Below, piece by piece: positions 1 through 12,477 of a DNA stretch of 64,000 nt. Under the pieces are notes generated by a model. That model ran no database searches. It saw only the letters and a program-made list of their open reading frames with translations, and was not told where the DNA came from. This DNA comes from Haliclona indistincta (taxonomy: Eukaryota > Porifera > Demospongiae > Haplosclerida > Chalinidae), in NCBI GenBank assembly GCA_964017065.1, contig OZ024785.1:1693142-1757141 (forward strand), read 5' to 3'. The position numbers and the translations under genes are program-made. The first letter of the stretch is position 1. Each line of letters opens with the position of its first letter.

Positions 1-689
1 GCTAGTGTTCGTGCAATGTATCAGGTAATGCACTAGTCTATAGTGATCAAGCACGTGAGTTGCATTATGTATTCAACAACACATTGCTACTGAGAGCCAG
101 CACTCCTGATGCTGCTATCAACACAGACCCAGCTAACACACTCTGATCTCTAGCTAGCTACAGGTACCTCCACGATCTTGGTGCTGATCGGAGCCATGCC
201 CCTCCCTCCCTCTCACCGTTTCCTCCTCCGTGCGGTTGGTCCTCTGATAGCGATTGTGTGATAACATTGTCGAGTCTCTGGTAGCCAGCCATACTGATGC
301 TGTCAGCTCTCTCTTCCGCTAGCTAGCTGGATGGAGCAGCAAGCAAGCAACACGTCACGAGATTATACCTAAACGTTTCTTATTGAACGTTATTACAAAA
401 TTTTTAGCAAATATTTTATAATGAATAATGCTACTGATCATGAATAATGATGTAGCATCCATAAGGCTTCTCTCCAGCATGAGTGCACATATGACGCTTC
501 AGATTGCTGAATGCTCGGTTGCGAAAACTCAGAGCATTCATATTGCTTGTCTCCGGTATGGTGTCACGTGATGCTGTAGAGCACAAAGACGACTGAATTA
601 TTTCTTGCATTGATGAGTGCTAGCTGAGGGAGTGCTACTGAGCTGATAGCCTCGACCTGGTTCGAGGCTACTGAGCTGAGGGAGCGCTA
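1..689. other. no gene recognised
   Basis: AT-rich, non-coding in appearance. I see no convincing exon, RNA gene or complete repeat in this stretch. All six frames are closed by frequent stops. Confidence 0.5.
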
Positions 690-1070
690 GCTGAGAATTT
701 ACTCACGCGAGGTCTTTCGCTCCATCATAGATCAATTCGCACGTGATCAACACGCACGAGATCAATTCTTACGAGATCAACTGTTCACCAGATCAACTTT
801 GCGAGAACAACTACTAGGAAGTCAACTTGGCTATCTACTAAACCCTAAAAAAGACCTCCTAACTGCGCAAAGTCGGGAGGGTCGCCCTAAACGGGGCCTT
901 CGGCCCTTGCTATTAAAAGGATTGATCTCGTGAAGAATTGATCATCCGACGTTATAAGAGTCGACTTAATGAAGTTGATCTCGTGAACAGTTGATCAGCT
1001 GAGAGTTGATCGTGCAAGAGTTGATCACCATGATGGAGTTGCTCTCGTGTTGAGTTGACCTCGCATGTGC
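690..1070. repeat. foldback-like element of short GATCAA / TTGATC motifs
   Basis: The left half carries about five copies of GATCAA spaced by 12-20 bp, and the right half about six copies of TTGATC. They face each other across a GC-rich centre near 840-900 with a small GGGCCTTCGGCCC-type hairpin. The same centre and right half recur at about 34640-34810, so this is a dispersed non-autonomous element. No coding content was seen. Confidence 0.6.
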
Positions 1071-1739
1071 CCCAAGTCAGGGAGTGTTGCTGAGGTTTTT
1101 TTCTGTACACGACGTTTCACACTTGTTTTTTGCTGACTCAGTGATGATCTTGTAGCATGATTGACATGTTCTTGAATAGTTCCATCTCGTTCCTTAGATC
1201 CACTTCCATCTCTCATCGTTAGTGGATCTAAAACCTGAATTATTCAATCTTGTACATAATAATTCTCTCGAGATCTCTATCCTGCTCAGTGGTAGTAGAG
1301 ACCATGAACAGTATGAGTATCATGGAGTGATAATAATAATTCAACAATAAAGTTACAAGTAGCAGGTGACAAGAGAGGTCAAGTTTACTAGCTTAAGTAC
1401 CAAGGTAAAGTTCAAGAGGGAGTAATAGGGGCTTGCAATTGTGTCGGTGGTGGTGAATTCCAGAGAAAAGAAGATTGAGCACAGGAAGTAAAATCATCAT
1501 GCAAAGGCATTCATATCTGCAAATAGTAAGATATCATTAATGAACATTAATTACTTGTTACGTATTGACATGATGTAGCTGTTCACTAGTGTACTTGTCA
1601 CAGCATGCAGGCAAAACAATATACTTATGTAGAGAGAATTTAAGCTGTAGCTAAGAGGATGTCTTGAAAAGAAATGTCATGAAAAGTAGCTCGTACATAT
1701 TATGCAAGATAGTAAGTATGCACAGACCCTGATAAAAAG

Positions 1740-2948
1740 AAAATAAAAAGATTTCTATCGAAATCAAAAGGATGTAGGGTTGTGAAATCTACCACTGGTC
1801 CACAATGTAAACTAACAAGGAACAAGCATGGAATGGTAACACGATTGACTTGCTAACAGACCATAGATCCCTACATCAGTGGCTGCTTTGGCTGACTATA
1901 GCTAGTTCTGCTAGTTGCTGTTGATTGACACCTGACGTGCATTCTTATGTGCAGCCACTGATGTAGGGATCTATGGTCTGTTAGCAAGTCAATCGTGTTA
2001 CCATTCCATGCTTGTTCCTTGTTAGTTTACATTGTGGACCAGTGGTAGATTTCACAACCCTACATCCTTTTGATTTCAATAGAAATCTTTTTATTTTCTT
2101 GTTTGTGTCCTTTTTTTCTTATTCAGTGATGCGCAGTTCAATATCAAGCATGTACTGACTACTGAGCCGTCATTGTTTCCACCATTGGTTTAGTTTTCCT
2201 GTTATTGATGGCTTTTCTTTATTAACAATTTTTTAACTTGTAGCTAAAAATAATTGTTATGCTGTATATCAGGTCGCCTACGCATAGCGCATGCATGCAG
2301 GCTAGGCATGCATTCGAGCACCGCCCACACTTGTTTGTAGACCATACGGCGGTTATAATGATCTGGCGAGCGCAGAATGTTGATTTTACACGAGCTTACA
2401 GTTCTTCGACGACTCCAGACAAATATTTGTTCTCCGTGTTCCATATATACTCAAGCTAGTGCTCGGTCACGTGCGCTAGCCACTGCTTGGTCACGTGCGT
2501 ATTGCGCAATCACACTAATGGCGTCTAACACTTAGCTGACAATGGATCACGATCGAGAACTCGCGGAATGTATATCGCCGTTTCGCTAAAAACAAAGTTC
2601 AAAAGGCACCTGCCAGGAGAATTTCACGACTGTTCGTGGGTGTTTTGGTCTCGTCACTGCTCGCGTAAAGGCGCTAGGCGAGTTGAAGAAAGAAGAAGAA
2701 GAAGAAAACGAAGATGACGAAAGTCGATTTTCACCGTTTCCAGGTTCGTCACTTTAGTAACAATTTCGAGCAATCTCCTTGCTACTGTAAGATGGGGCAA
2801 CGCCAGAGAGCAGATCTAAGTGTCTTTGGACGTATAAAATTCATCGCCAGGCGAAATATCAGCGTTTGAACGCTAATACATTGTATGTAGCCGCCATCTT
2901 GTTTTCTCGTTCAACCCTACATAGGGAGGCACTACCGTGCCTCCCTAA
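1740..2948. mobile_element. foldback element copy, left part truncated
   Basis: Positions 1740-1870 and 1950-2100 are near-perfect inverted repeats of each other (AAAAGATTTCTAT..., CACGATTGACTTGC..., CAGACCATAGATCC...). The right part, 2580-2948, matches the outer arm of the complete copy at 4717-7116 and ends in the same short terminal hairpin, CCTCCCTAA. A GAAGAAGAAG-rich stretch sits near 2690. It carries no transposase. Confidence 0.75.
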
Positions 2949-3004
2949 TATTAGAGGGATCCACATTCATTCCAAACTCACTATGGTGATCCAGTAATCA
3001 GAAG

Positions 3005-4658
3005 CTAGTCAATTTCTGACAGTGCTGTTTTAATGGCTTGTTTAGTACACTCTCCTCCCTGACCCTTCAGCCATGCAGCAAGCATTTCTCGCATGCGCTG
3101 TTTGGCTTTGCTGTAATCAGCTTCAATTTCTTTCAAAGCAAAATAATTCACTTCGAGCTGTAGCCCAAGATCAAACCAGTCACTGCTTTTACACTTCAGT
3201 GCTGTCAACAAACTAGCAAGATGTGAGATATCTGCATGTATAGTGTCACATTGATACATTCACTACAGCAAACAGTACTCACCTAGTGTACCATCATCAG
3301 GTATGGTAGATAGATCAACAGTGGATACTGGTGATGCAGCCATAGGTACAGAGGGTGAAGCACTAAGATCTGTAGGAACTGAAATGAGCATGATGGAAAT
3401 TTGATATTAAGTCACAAAATGAATTACAAAGCTAACCTTTTAAAACTGATGGTGAATGTTTGATGACAGTATCTGAGTCTAGTCCTGCTACTATCTATAG
3501 ACATAATACATATGATCATGAGTCTTACCAACATGAGTGTTAACTCACCAGAGGATTTCTGCCTGCAAATATACTAGTAGTGTCGGCCAAATGCTTCTTC
3601 AAACTTAAGTACCTCTGGGGCTTCAATTGAGGCATCCTACACCGTTCTTCCACTACATAAATGTGGGGATACCAGAATTAATGACTTCACGACTTTAGCA
3701 AGTATATTTTTCTAGTCATGGGTAATTTTTGTACATGGGTATTTGTCTGAATAAAAATATTACCTGAACTAACACGAGCTCTCAATTCAACAGCTGCATG
3801 TGATGGTGGTGGTACAGTAGAGGAAGCGGCAGCTGTTGCTAATGGTAATGCATGGATGATTTCAATGCTACTAATCACTTGATCACCTGTGACAGGACAG
3901 TATTTTTCTTCTATTTTATTAGCTACACTGTTCTCGTTCATATCCTTCAAAGCTATGATAAGCTCTTTCCAAGATGCATCAGGATAACATTTCTGCCACA
4001 CGTGGAGCATCTCAGCCTTCATTCTATCAACACCATCAGTACGGTGAGTGGATTCAATCTTGCGTAATTGGCTCATAGTCAGATCCAGATGTACGCCAAG
4101 TAGATGCCAATCAGTAACATTGCTTACTGCTCTAACATAATCTTTAACTGAGGGAGAAGTTGCTAAAGAAAAATCAACAACAATCTGTTCACTATAATTG
4201 GGGCGAGCCTGAGCGAGCCCAACATTGATGGTGATGTGCGTCCCACGTCGCGGGGAATTTTTGTATGTATGTATCTTGCCGCGTGGTGCGTTTGTCCTCC
4301 CTATGTTCCCGAGAAGTTACGTGCGCGTACACATTGACCGCGCCCCATGATGAAATCCTCACGTGGCGCGATTGAAAACAAGACAGCGCATTGGAGACGC
4401 CTGGATCTACAAGGTAAGAGTACTGCCAGGAAGCGACAATGAGCAGCAGAGTCACCTGATCACAGAGCTCTACGACTGGAGCGACAACGGGAATACAAGA
4501 GCAGAGGGCTCACTGTTGTGCATATGTAGAAAAATGGATTGTTATTGAATTGTGCAGGACATAATCAGCTCAGGCTCGCCCCCAGTATTTTATAAATGTG
4601 CTAGTAATAATCATACCCTTTGACTGTGACTCATCAGGTACTGTGAAATTTATATCTC
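3005..4658 (-). CDS. protein with two Death domains (3' part of gene, six exons)
   Basis: Six minus-strand exons join in phase by my reading: 4617-4658, 3764-4162, 3549-3652, 3437-3494, 3283-3378 and 3005-3231, ending in TAG. The second and last exons each encode a Death domain. The first runs from SVKDYVRAV through DWHLLGVHL to the KIEEKY helix. The second runs from HLASLLTAL through DWFDLGLQL to IKTALSEID. Both keep the helix-2 D-W pair and the L-x-x-A-L-x-x-M/I region typical of the family. Between them lies a Ser/Pro/Thr-rich linker. Death domains form homotypic signalling contacts in apoptosis and innate-immune adaptors; the partner here is unknown. The 5' exons are missing: upstream of 4658 the sequence becomes a foldback element at 4717, so the gene either continues beyond the transposons or is truncated. 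Confidence 0.75.
4200..4583. mobile_element. MITE with GGGGCGAGCCTGAGC terminal inverted repeats
   Basis: GGGGCGAGCCTGAGC at the left is matched by GCTCAGGCTCGCCCC at the right. The element lies wholly within the intron between the 4617-4658 and 3764-4162 exons of the Death-domain gene, and those exons still join in phase. Related ends occur near 19070 and 19550. Confidence 0.65.
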
Positions 4659-4716
4659 CTGAAATTAACCTGTACAAAACATTTGCTTGTCATGATATTC
4701 ACAAGATAACGTAGTA

Positions 4717-7116
4717 TTAGGGAGGCACGGTAGTGCCTCCCTATGTAGGGATGGCCAAGAAAACAAAATGGCGGCTACATACAATGTATTAGCGTTCAAA
4801 CGCTGATATTTCGCCTGGTGATGAATTTTATACGTCCAAAGACACTTAGATCTGCTTTCTGGCGTTGCCCCATCTTACAGCAGCAAGGAGATTGCTCGAA
4901 ATGGTCACTAAAGTGACGAACCTGGAAACGGTGAAAATCGAGTTTCGTCATCTTCGTTTTCTTCTTTCTTCTTTCTTCAGCGCGCCTGGCGCCTTTATGC
5001 GAGCTGCGCCGAGACCAAAACACCCACGAACAGTCGTGAAATTCTTCTGGAAGATGCCTCTTGAACTTAATTTTTAGCGAAACGTCGATATAAATTTGTC
5101 GAGTTCACGATCACGAACAGTTGTCAGCTAATTGTTAGACACCATATTGTGATTACGCAATACACACATGACCAGCCACACGAATTCTAAAAGTAGAGTA
5201 TCGCCGTATGGAGAGTGGATATTGGCGTCTGGAGTCTTCGAAGAACAACTCACCGAGTAAGCCCGTGTAGTATCACCGTTCTGCTGCTCGCCAGATAGTA
5301 TCACAGCCGTACAGAATTTTGTAAAGAAGAGTGGGCGGCGTTCGAACGCTTTGCAGAATGCATGAGCTAGTTTCTTTTTGAGCTACAAGTTAAAAGGGTC
5401 ACATAAAGAAATTATCAACAACAGCAAGCCCAAAAAATGGTGTAAACAAAGAAATACATGATCTTGTCGAATTCGAACTGCACCAAAATTTGAAACTCAA
5501 AAAGGACACAAACAAAAATCTGCTACTGGTCCTCAATGTAAACCAACAAAGAACCAGGGTTCGTACAAATTTTTTGAAGTAATTTCAAGGTCTTTTCAAG
5601 GCCTTTCCAGGTCAAAAATTGCAAAATTCAAGACCATAAACACTGCAAACGCAGTAGCAAAAAGCTGCAAACGCGCGAATATTTAACACGCGTACGCGTA
5701 AATAATTGACGTGGGCGGATACAAGCCACGCCCCCAATTATTACTTTTGCTGCGTTTCTCGTTGCTGGCGATCGCATCTTTGTGCTGCGTGTAGCTACGT
5801 TCAAACTCGAGTCCAAGGTAGCAAAAGTTAATTTTTTCACCAGTCAGCTGCCTACCTACAATCAATGGAGACGTAAAAATCAAGGCTTTTCCAGGTTTAT
5901 ATTTATTTTCAAGCCTTTTCATGGCCTTGAAAAAATATTTTTAAATTCAAGTACTTTTCAAGGTTTTCAAGGCTCGTGCGAACCCTGAGGAACTAGCATG
6001 GAATGGTAACATGATTGACTTGCTAACAGACCACATCAGTGGCTACTGTGGCAGACTATAGCTAATTCAGCTAGTTGCCGTTGACTGACACCAGACGTTC
6101 ATTGAATTGAATTCAACTTGACTGTGACAGATATTATGTACAGCCACTGATGTAGGGATCTATGGTCAGTTAGCAAGTCAATCGTGTTACCATTCCATGC
6201 TAGTTCCTTGTTGGTTTACATTGAGGACCAGTAGCAGATTTCATTCATCCCTACATCCTTTTGATTTCATTAGAAATCTTTTATTTTCTTGTTTGTGTCC
6301 TTTTTGAGTTTCAAATTTTTGGTGCAGTTCGAATTCGGCAAGGTCATGTATTTCTTTGTTTACACCATTGGTTTGGTTTGTTTTTGTTGATAATTACTTT
6401 GTGTGACCTTTTTAACTTGTAGCTCAAAATTTATTATTCCTAAATACTGAAACTAGCTCATGCATTCTGCAAAGCATTCTGCAAAGCATTCGAGCCCCGC
6501 CCACTATAGTTAATAAAATTCTGTACGGCTGTGATACTATCTGGCGAGCAGCAGAACGGTGATACTACATGAGCCTACTCGGTGAGTTGTTCTTCGATGA
6601 CTCCAGACGCCAATATGTGCTCTCCATACGACGCTACTCTACTTCTAGAATTCGTGTGGTTGGTCACGTGTGTATTGCGTAATCACAATATGGCGTCTAA
6701 CACTTAGCTGACAACTGTTCGTGATCTTGAACTCGTAAAATTTATATCGACGTTTCGCTAAAAACTAAGTTCAAAAGGCACCTTTCAGTAGAATTTCACA
6801 ACTGTTAGTGGGTGTTTTGGTCTAGGCACTGCTCGCGTAAAGGCGCCAGGCTAGTTGAAGAAAGAAAAAAGAAAACGAAGATTACGAAACACGATTTTCA
6901 CTATTTCCAGGTTCGTCACTTTAGTGACCATTTCGAGCAATCTCCTTGCTACTGTAAGATGGGGCAACGCCAGAAAGCAGATATAAGTGTCTTTGGACGT
7001 ATAAAATTTATCACCAGGCGAAAATATCAGCGTTTGAACGCTAATACATTGTATGTAGCCGCCATTTTGTTTTCTTGGCCATCCCTACATAGGGAGGCAC
7101 AACCGTGCCTCCCTAA
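4717..7116. mobile_element. complete long-inverted-repeat (foldback) element, about 2.4 kb
   Basis: It begins TTAGGGAGGCACGG and ends in the reverse complement CCTCCCTAA, with TA on both sides as a likely target duplication. The outer arms (4717 to about 5500 and about 6310 to 7116) are inverted copies of each other. Inside sits a second inverted pair around 5510-6300. Each tip carries its own small hairpin (GGGAGGCAC...GTGCCTCCC). No transposase frame is visible; the longest ORFs are repeat sequence. Pieces recur at 1740-2948, 11238-12477, 33633-34085, 35640-35935, 42352-42810, 46500-46660 and 55858-56997. Confidence 0.8.
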
Positions 7117-9751
7117 TATTTTATCACAGTCAAGTTTAATTCACTTCGGTGTCAGTCAACGGCAACTAGCTGAATTAGCTATAGTCTGCCACAGCAGCCA
7201 CTGATGTAGGGATCTATGGTCTGTTAGCAAGTCAATCGTGTTACCATTCAATGCTAGTTCCTTGTTGGTTTACATTGAGGACCAGTAGCAGATTTAATTC
7301 ATCCCTACATCCTTTTGATTTCGTTAGAAATCTTTTAATTTTCTTGTAATGATATAATCACTCAATTGACAGGGATCGATGACACATCATGCCATGCGGT
7401 AGATGTGGCATATTTATGGTTGGGCGGAAAACAAGATGGCGGCTATACATGGTTTCAAAAGTATTCATTAACTCTTTAGTGACTGAATTATTTTGACGAA
7501 AATTCGACTTGCTCTAAACTGACAGTTTGTCTTGCATTTTCTACAACATGCAGTACGCTAGCTGTTCCAAACTAGCACTGTTTTTTCCTGGTATGTCAAA
7601 GTTTACGACCATGTACTAAAATCTGAGTTGGCCACTCCCACTTCGGAACTGAAGCCGCTTAAGTGCTGCGACCTCGTCATTTTCCAGCCAATTTTGGTCT
7701 TCGTTTAGCCCTTGTGACTGATACAAAAACCTGGTGGTGTCCAGGTGAGCAAACAGCATAGTTTAGACCATATTCTATGCCCAAGTATGCATTTCCGGGC
7801 ATCCTGAAGCCCTAAAAATGCCAAAAGTGGCTAGCGGCTGTGCCCCTTCGAACCCCGGGTTAAAGGGGGTACACCCCCTTTAAAAATCCCCCCGTTCTAT
7901 ATATTTTAGTGGGGAGGGCGCGGCGAAAAAGCAGTGGGTTTTTTGAGGTAAAGTTAGCTTTTGCAATTAAACTTTATTTGACCTTTCTAGAGCACTTTTC
8001 ACACTATTTATGACGTCTACAGTAGGTGGAGTCAATTATGACGGCTAAAGCCGCTATAGGCCCTAAAGGGTTAACTCATTAATGCAACCGGCAAATTGGG
8101 CGGTACGTAATTCACGTGTAAGTTGCGCCTATATTTTGGTGGGCAAGCTGTCAGTTCTACCGGACTTTGCAGAGACCTTGCACCACGAAGCGCACGCGGA
8201 ATTAGCTGCTGACCAATCAAATTCACTGCTACTCAAGTGTATTAAGCATCCACACATTAAACCCTTCTTCTGCTTTTCGCTTCGTGGTGCAAGAGTCTGG
8301 TATAATACAGACCTAACCATGGTTACGAGTTGCTGTTTGCATGATTGCACCAATTGTGTCAAAAAAGGCTCTGTTGGAACAAAAGCAAGTTGCTCTGAAT
8401 ACCTCTGTTTCGGTTGTGGCTCCAGAGATGCAATATAATCGCTCAAAGTCGATTTCCCATACATTTTTCACTCTTCTGCCCACCAAGGGAGGCATGGCTG
8501 GTGACGTGGCCCGGCGTGACGCGTGTGCAATTTTTGAAACTATGTATACACTGCTGAAAACAATAATTCACGTATATCTTGGCTTTTGACGACATCAGTA
8601 GTATTTTAACTGCCTAGGAGCTATCCTAAGAGGTAAGCGCTTACAGTTAGTCTACTAATAAAGACTATAAGAGCAGTTGCTATGGGCATGACAAGATGAC
8701 GTCTCGCCTGGAGGCACTAAGTACGGCACTACCATATCTTTGCCGTACAGGGGTTTCAACGTTCTGAAGCTCCTTGCACGATTTGTACGATTACAAAGAA
8801 ACCTTCAGAAGCAAAAGAAACCAGGTCTAAGGTGGTAAACCAGAGTTCACGTGTTCACCCGTTTGTTCATCTTCTTCTTTCTTTCTTATTCTTCAGAGAG
8901 TCTAGCACAGTAGTGAGCGAACCAAACACAACTAAACGTACACAGAAGCAACGCTACCTATGACCATCAGTGTACCTGATATCTATTTAGGCCTAAAACA
9001 CTGGGAAAAGCGAGTATTTTTAGAAAAACAGCGATTTTTTGGTTAATAACAGACTCCATTCCATGCCTTCTGCTTGAACTCTGTTACTAGGTCACGCCTA
9101 CTTGCGCACGCCCATGTACGTAATTATTCTAATACAAGCGCACCTTAGTACAAATGGCTTGGAACACGAGTGCTGCTTCCACTAGCAGTGTTCACAGCAG
9201 ACAACGAGCAAATCTTCACTGATTTGTCTGTCAGGCTTGGTAGCTTAAGCTTAGGTAATGTTGCATGCATGCAGGGCCGATCAAGTGTAGTCACTCAGCA
9301 GTGACCTGAATATTTCTCTTTATAGTAACACTGAATTAGCATAAGTGCAACTAAGTCATTAATAAATAAAAAAGAAAAGAAACAAGTAATAAAAACATTT
9401 TAACAAAAATGTAAGAGATTTAGGGTTGGTACATGTATCGAAAAACAATGGAAACAAGAAGTGTCAACTTAGGTAAGTAAACAAGATTTGAAAAGACTGT
9501 AACAATAGCAGTGTAATGCTACCTCCCTAAATTAAGGTGGTAAAGGAGTCTAAATTCATCTCTCAAATTTGGTTCATTATTTTTTAGTAAAATGTTCTTG
9601 TGATTGATATAAATAACAATGCCAAATTATTCTTGAGAATTCTATTGAATTGCTGAGATATTTTAATGCAAATTTAGCCTTTTGTTGATGTGAGTTACAG
9701 AGTTTTAATTGTTCCGAATTTATAGCTGTTGCAACTTGTATACATGTTATA
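7117..9751. other. repeat-derived intergenic region, no gene recognised
   Basis: It contains a further arm of the foldback family (7117-7340). It also contains a second family whose tip is a hairpin around ATGCCATGCGGTAGATGTGGC near 7390, with an inverted relative at 41345-42347. A GGGTTAA-type element end near 8070 resembles the ends at 51605 and 52200. Overlapping ORFs at 8082-8590 are short, have no domain I recognise and lie in repeat DNA. Confidence 0.5.
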
Positions 9752-10348
9752 TAGCCTCGTACCCAGGCTCTCAGGGGGGGTGGCGTGGGTGGCTATTAGA
9801 GAGCCTGGTACGCATTGCATGCGCATGCATCAGATTTTGAAAAGCACGGGAGAATAATCGAAAGACACCGTCCTCGCCCCACCTTTATAAATTTATGCAT
9901 TAATGCGAACAACGCTGGAAATATTGTTTAGCATCCAACCACGCTCAGGAAAGCTGCTTCATCTACTTGGCCGCTTGTCCAGGTACACACGACCAAATTG
10001 TGAACAATTGGAGATCTGTCTAGACATAGAACACTTACTTTGTCGTAATCAGGCCAAAATTGAGAATATTTGCCGCTCATAGCATTCGATATGGCTCGTA
10101 GCAGTATAATGCTTCATCGTGGCATGCTTAGCCGGCCTAATCACTGCTGCTTGTGCTTTTTTTCAAAACTAACAATGAGTATCCTGATATAAGCAAGAGT
10201 GCACGGACATCAACAGTAGTTTACTGTAGTATACAATGCAACCATCAGACAGCTACATTACGTAATTTTCGCGCATGCACATGCAATGCGTACCAGGTTC
10301 TCTAATAGCCACCCACGCAGCCCGCCCGAGAGCCTGGGTATGAGGCTA
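9752..10348. mobile_element. MITE with TAGCCTCGTACCCAGG termini and perfect 10-bp target duplication
   Basis: The ends TAGCCTCG... and ...GAGGCTA are inverted repeats for roughly 80 bp, including a GGGTGGC/GCCACCC block. ACATGTTATA is present exactly on both sides (9742-9751 and 10349-10358). It is the same family as the larger elements at 25407 and 28331 inside the microexon array. It is non-coding. Confidence 0.85.
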
Positions 10349-10405
10349 ACATGTTATAGCAGCTCTTGTGCCCTTGGGCACAATTGTACACGAACATTAT
10401 GTGTA

Positions 10406-10936
10406 CCGTAAATCGGGAAATTTTCGTGCAACAAAATTTTCATGTGTTAAATTTTCGTGTTAAAATATTTTCGTGTATCGACCTGCCCACGAAAATATTT
10501 TAACAACGAAAATTTATCAACGTGTAAGCAGTTTATAGACGAAACTGCATGGCTGTTGCTGCTGACAGGCAGTGACAGCTGTAACGATGCTTGTATTCGT
10601 GGTTATTGTGTATACAAGAGTGTTGGAGCCAGCTGAATGAATGAATCCTGCCCATTTGTTGGCCTGGACCAGACCAAAACGTTCAGGCGCTGGCGATTGT
10701 CTGAGACGCTCGTTCCTGACAGCAAAGTAGAAGGTCACTCACTGTCGCTGGCTATATAGTAACTCCGGGCAGACAGTGTTTCACCTGCAGCCAAGCTCTT
10801 CAGCATAAACTTACAGCATACAACGGCATACAGGTGTTTACAAATTTTCGTTGTTAAAAATTTTTCGTGTCTTTAATTTTCGCGGTTGGACCTACCTACG
10901 AAAATATTTTAACAACGAAAATTTCCCGATTTACGG
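10406..10936. mobile_element. MITE with CCGTAAATCGGGAAATTTTCG ends
   Basis: CCGTAAATCGGGAAATTTTC at the left is matched by its reverse complement at the right, flanked by TA on both sides. Inner sub-terminal palindromes of ATTTTCG/CGAAAAT occur at each end. The ORF at 10517-10738 has no recognisable domain and is probably fortuitous. Confidence 0.8.
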
Positions 10937-11237
10937 TAGCCTAGCATGTAGGTATACTAATGCCTTAGCAAAATCAACAAGGCATACAGGTAAGCCCTAC
11001 AAAATACAATCATGTCTGCGCACCTACCCAGCGTATTAGTTGGTATTAATCAATAATTGCATTCTTGGCTAGCTTGTTGCTGGGGGAGTGGCCTGCTGTT
11101 TACATGTGGTTTTACTTGTGTAGCCAGTGATTCCGGAGTTGTACTAGAGCGGCAGGCGTGCTGATCGTTCATGTGTAGAGAGCTGCTGCTTGTTGATAGC
11201 TTTTGTTGGCTATTCCTGGCTTGTTCACTGAGTAAAG

Positions 11238-12186
11238 AAATTAAAAAGATTTCTATCAAAATCAAAAGGATGTAGTAATGAAGAAATCTACCACTGGTTC
11301 ACAATGTAAACCAACAAGAAACCAGCATAGAATGGTAACACGATTGACTTGCTAACAGACCATAGATCCCTACATCAGTGGCTGCTGTGGCCAGACTATA
11401 GCTAGTTAAGCTATTTACTGTTGACTGACACTTTGAATACAATTCAGCTTGTGACAAAATATTGATCTTGTGTACAGCCACTGATGTAGGGATCTATGGT
11501 CTGTTAGCAAGTCAATCGTGTTACCATTCTATGCTTGTTCCTTGTTGGTTTACATTGTGAACCAGTGGTAGATTTCTTCATCACTACATCCTTTTGATTT
11601 CGATAGAAATCTTTTTAATTTCTTGTTTGTGTCCTTTTTTCTTTTTAGTGAAGTGCAGTTCAATATCATGCATGTACGGAGAAGTCTTTGTTTCCACCAT
11701 TAGTTTAGTATTCCTGTTGTTGATGGCTTTTCTTAAACTTGTAGCTAAAATTGTTAAGCTGTACGTATCAGGTCTGCCTAGTTGCCTACGCATGCATGCA
11801 GTACATACGAGCCCCGCCCACACCTGTTTGTAGATGGTTATAATTATCTGGCAAGTGCAGAATGGCGATCCTACACGAGCTTACCGTTCTTCGAAGACTC
11901 CAGACAAATGCCGGGTGTGTGTTCTTCGTGATAGTGATCCACACGGCGCAGCGATACTTTAGCTGCTTGGTCACGTGCGCTACCCATTGCTTGGTCACGT
12001 GCGTATTGCGCAATCACAATAATGACGTCTAACACTAAGCTGACAATGGATCACGATCGAGAAATCGCAGAACTTAGATCGCCGTTACGCTAAAAACAAA
12101 GCTCAAAAGGCACATGCCAGGAGAATTTCACGACTGTTCGTGGATGTTTTGGTCTCGGCACTGCTCGCGTAAAGGCGCTAGGCGAG

Positions 12187-12218
<32 letters not shown>

Positions 12219-12477
12219 GAAGAAAGAAAGAAGAAAACGAAGATGACGAAACTCGATTTTCACCGTTTCCAGGTCCGTCACTTTAGTAACAATTTCGAGC
12301 AATCTCCTTGCTACTGTAAGATGGGGCAACGCCAGAGAGCAGATCTAAGTGTCTAAAGACGTATAAAATTCAACACCAGGCGAAATATCAACGTTTGAAC
12401 GCTAATACATTGTATGTAGCCGCCATCTTGTTTTCTCGTTCATCCCTACATAGGGAGTCACTACCGTGCCTCCCTAA
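11238..12477. mobile_element. foldback element copy, left arm shortened
   Basis: An inner inverted pair (about 11240-11370 against 11490-11630) is followed by a right outer arm ending CCTCCCTAA. This matches the complete copy at 4717-7116. A GAAA microsatellite expansion at about 12190-12236 lies within the outer arm. Confidence 0.75.

Noticed and set aside
2244..2459. Overlapping ORFs on both strands
   Set aside because: They lie in the foldback element and have no domain or splice context.
4796..5077. ORFs in the foldback outer arm (also 6812-7204, 12090-12356, 33918-34103)
   Set aside because: The same sequence recurs in every copy with different breaks; it is repeat DNA and not a conserved protein.
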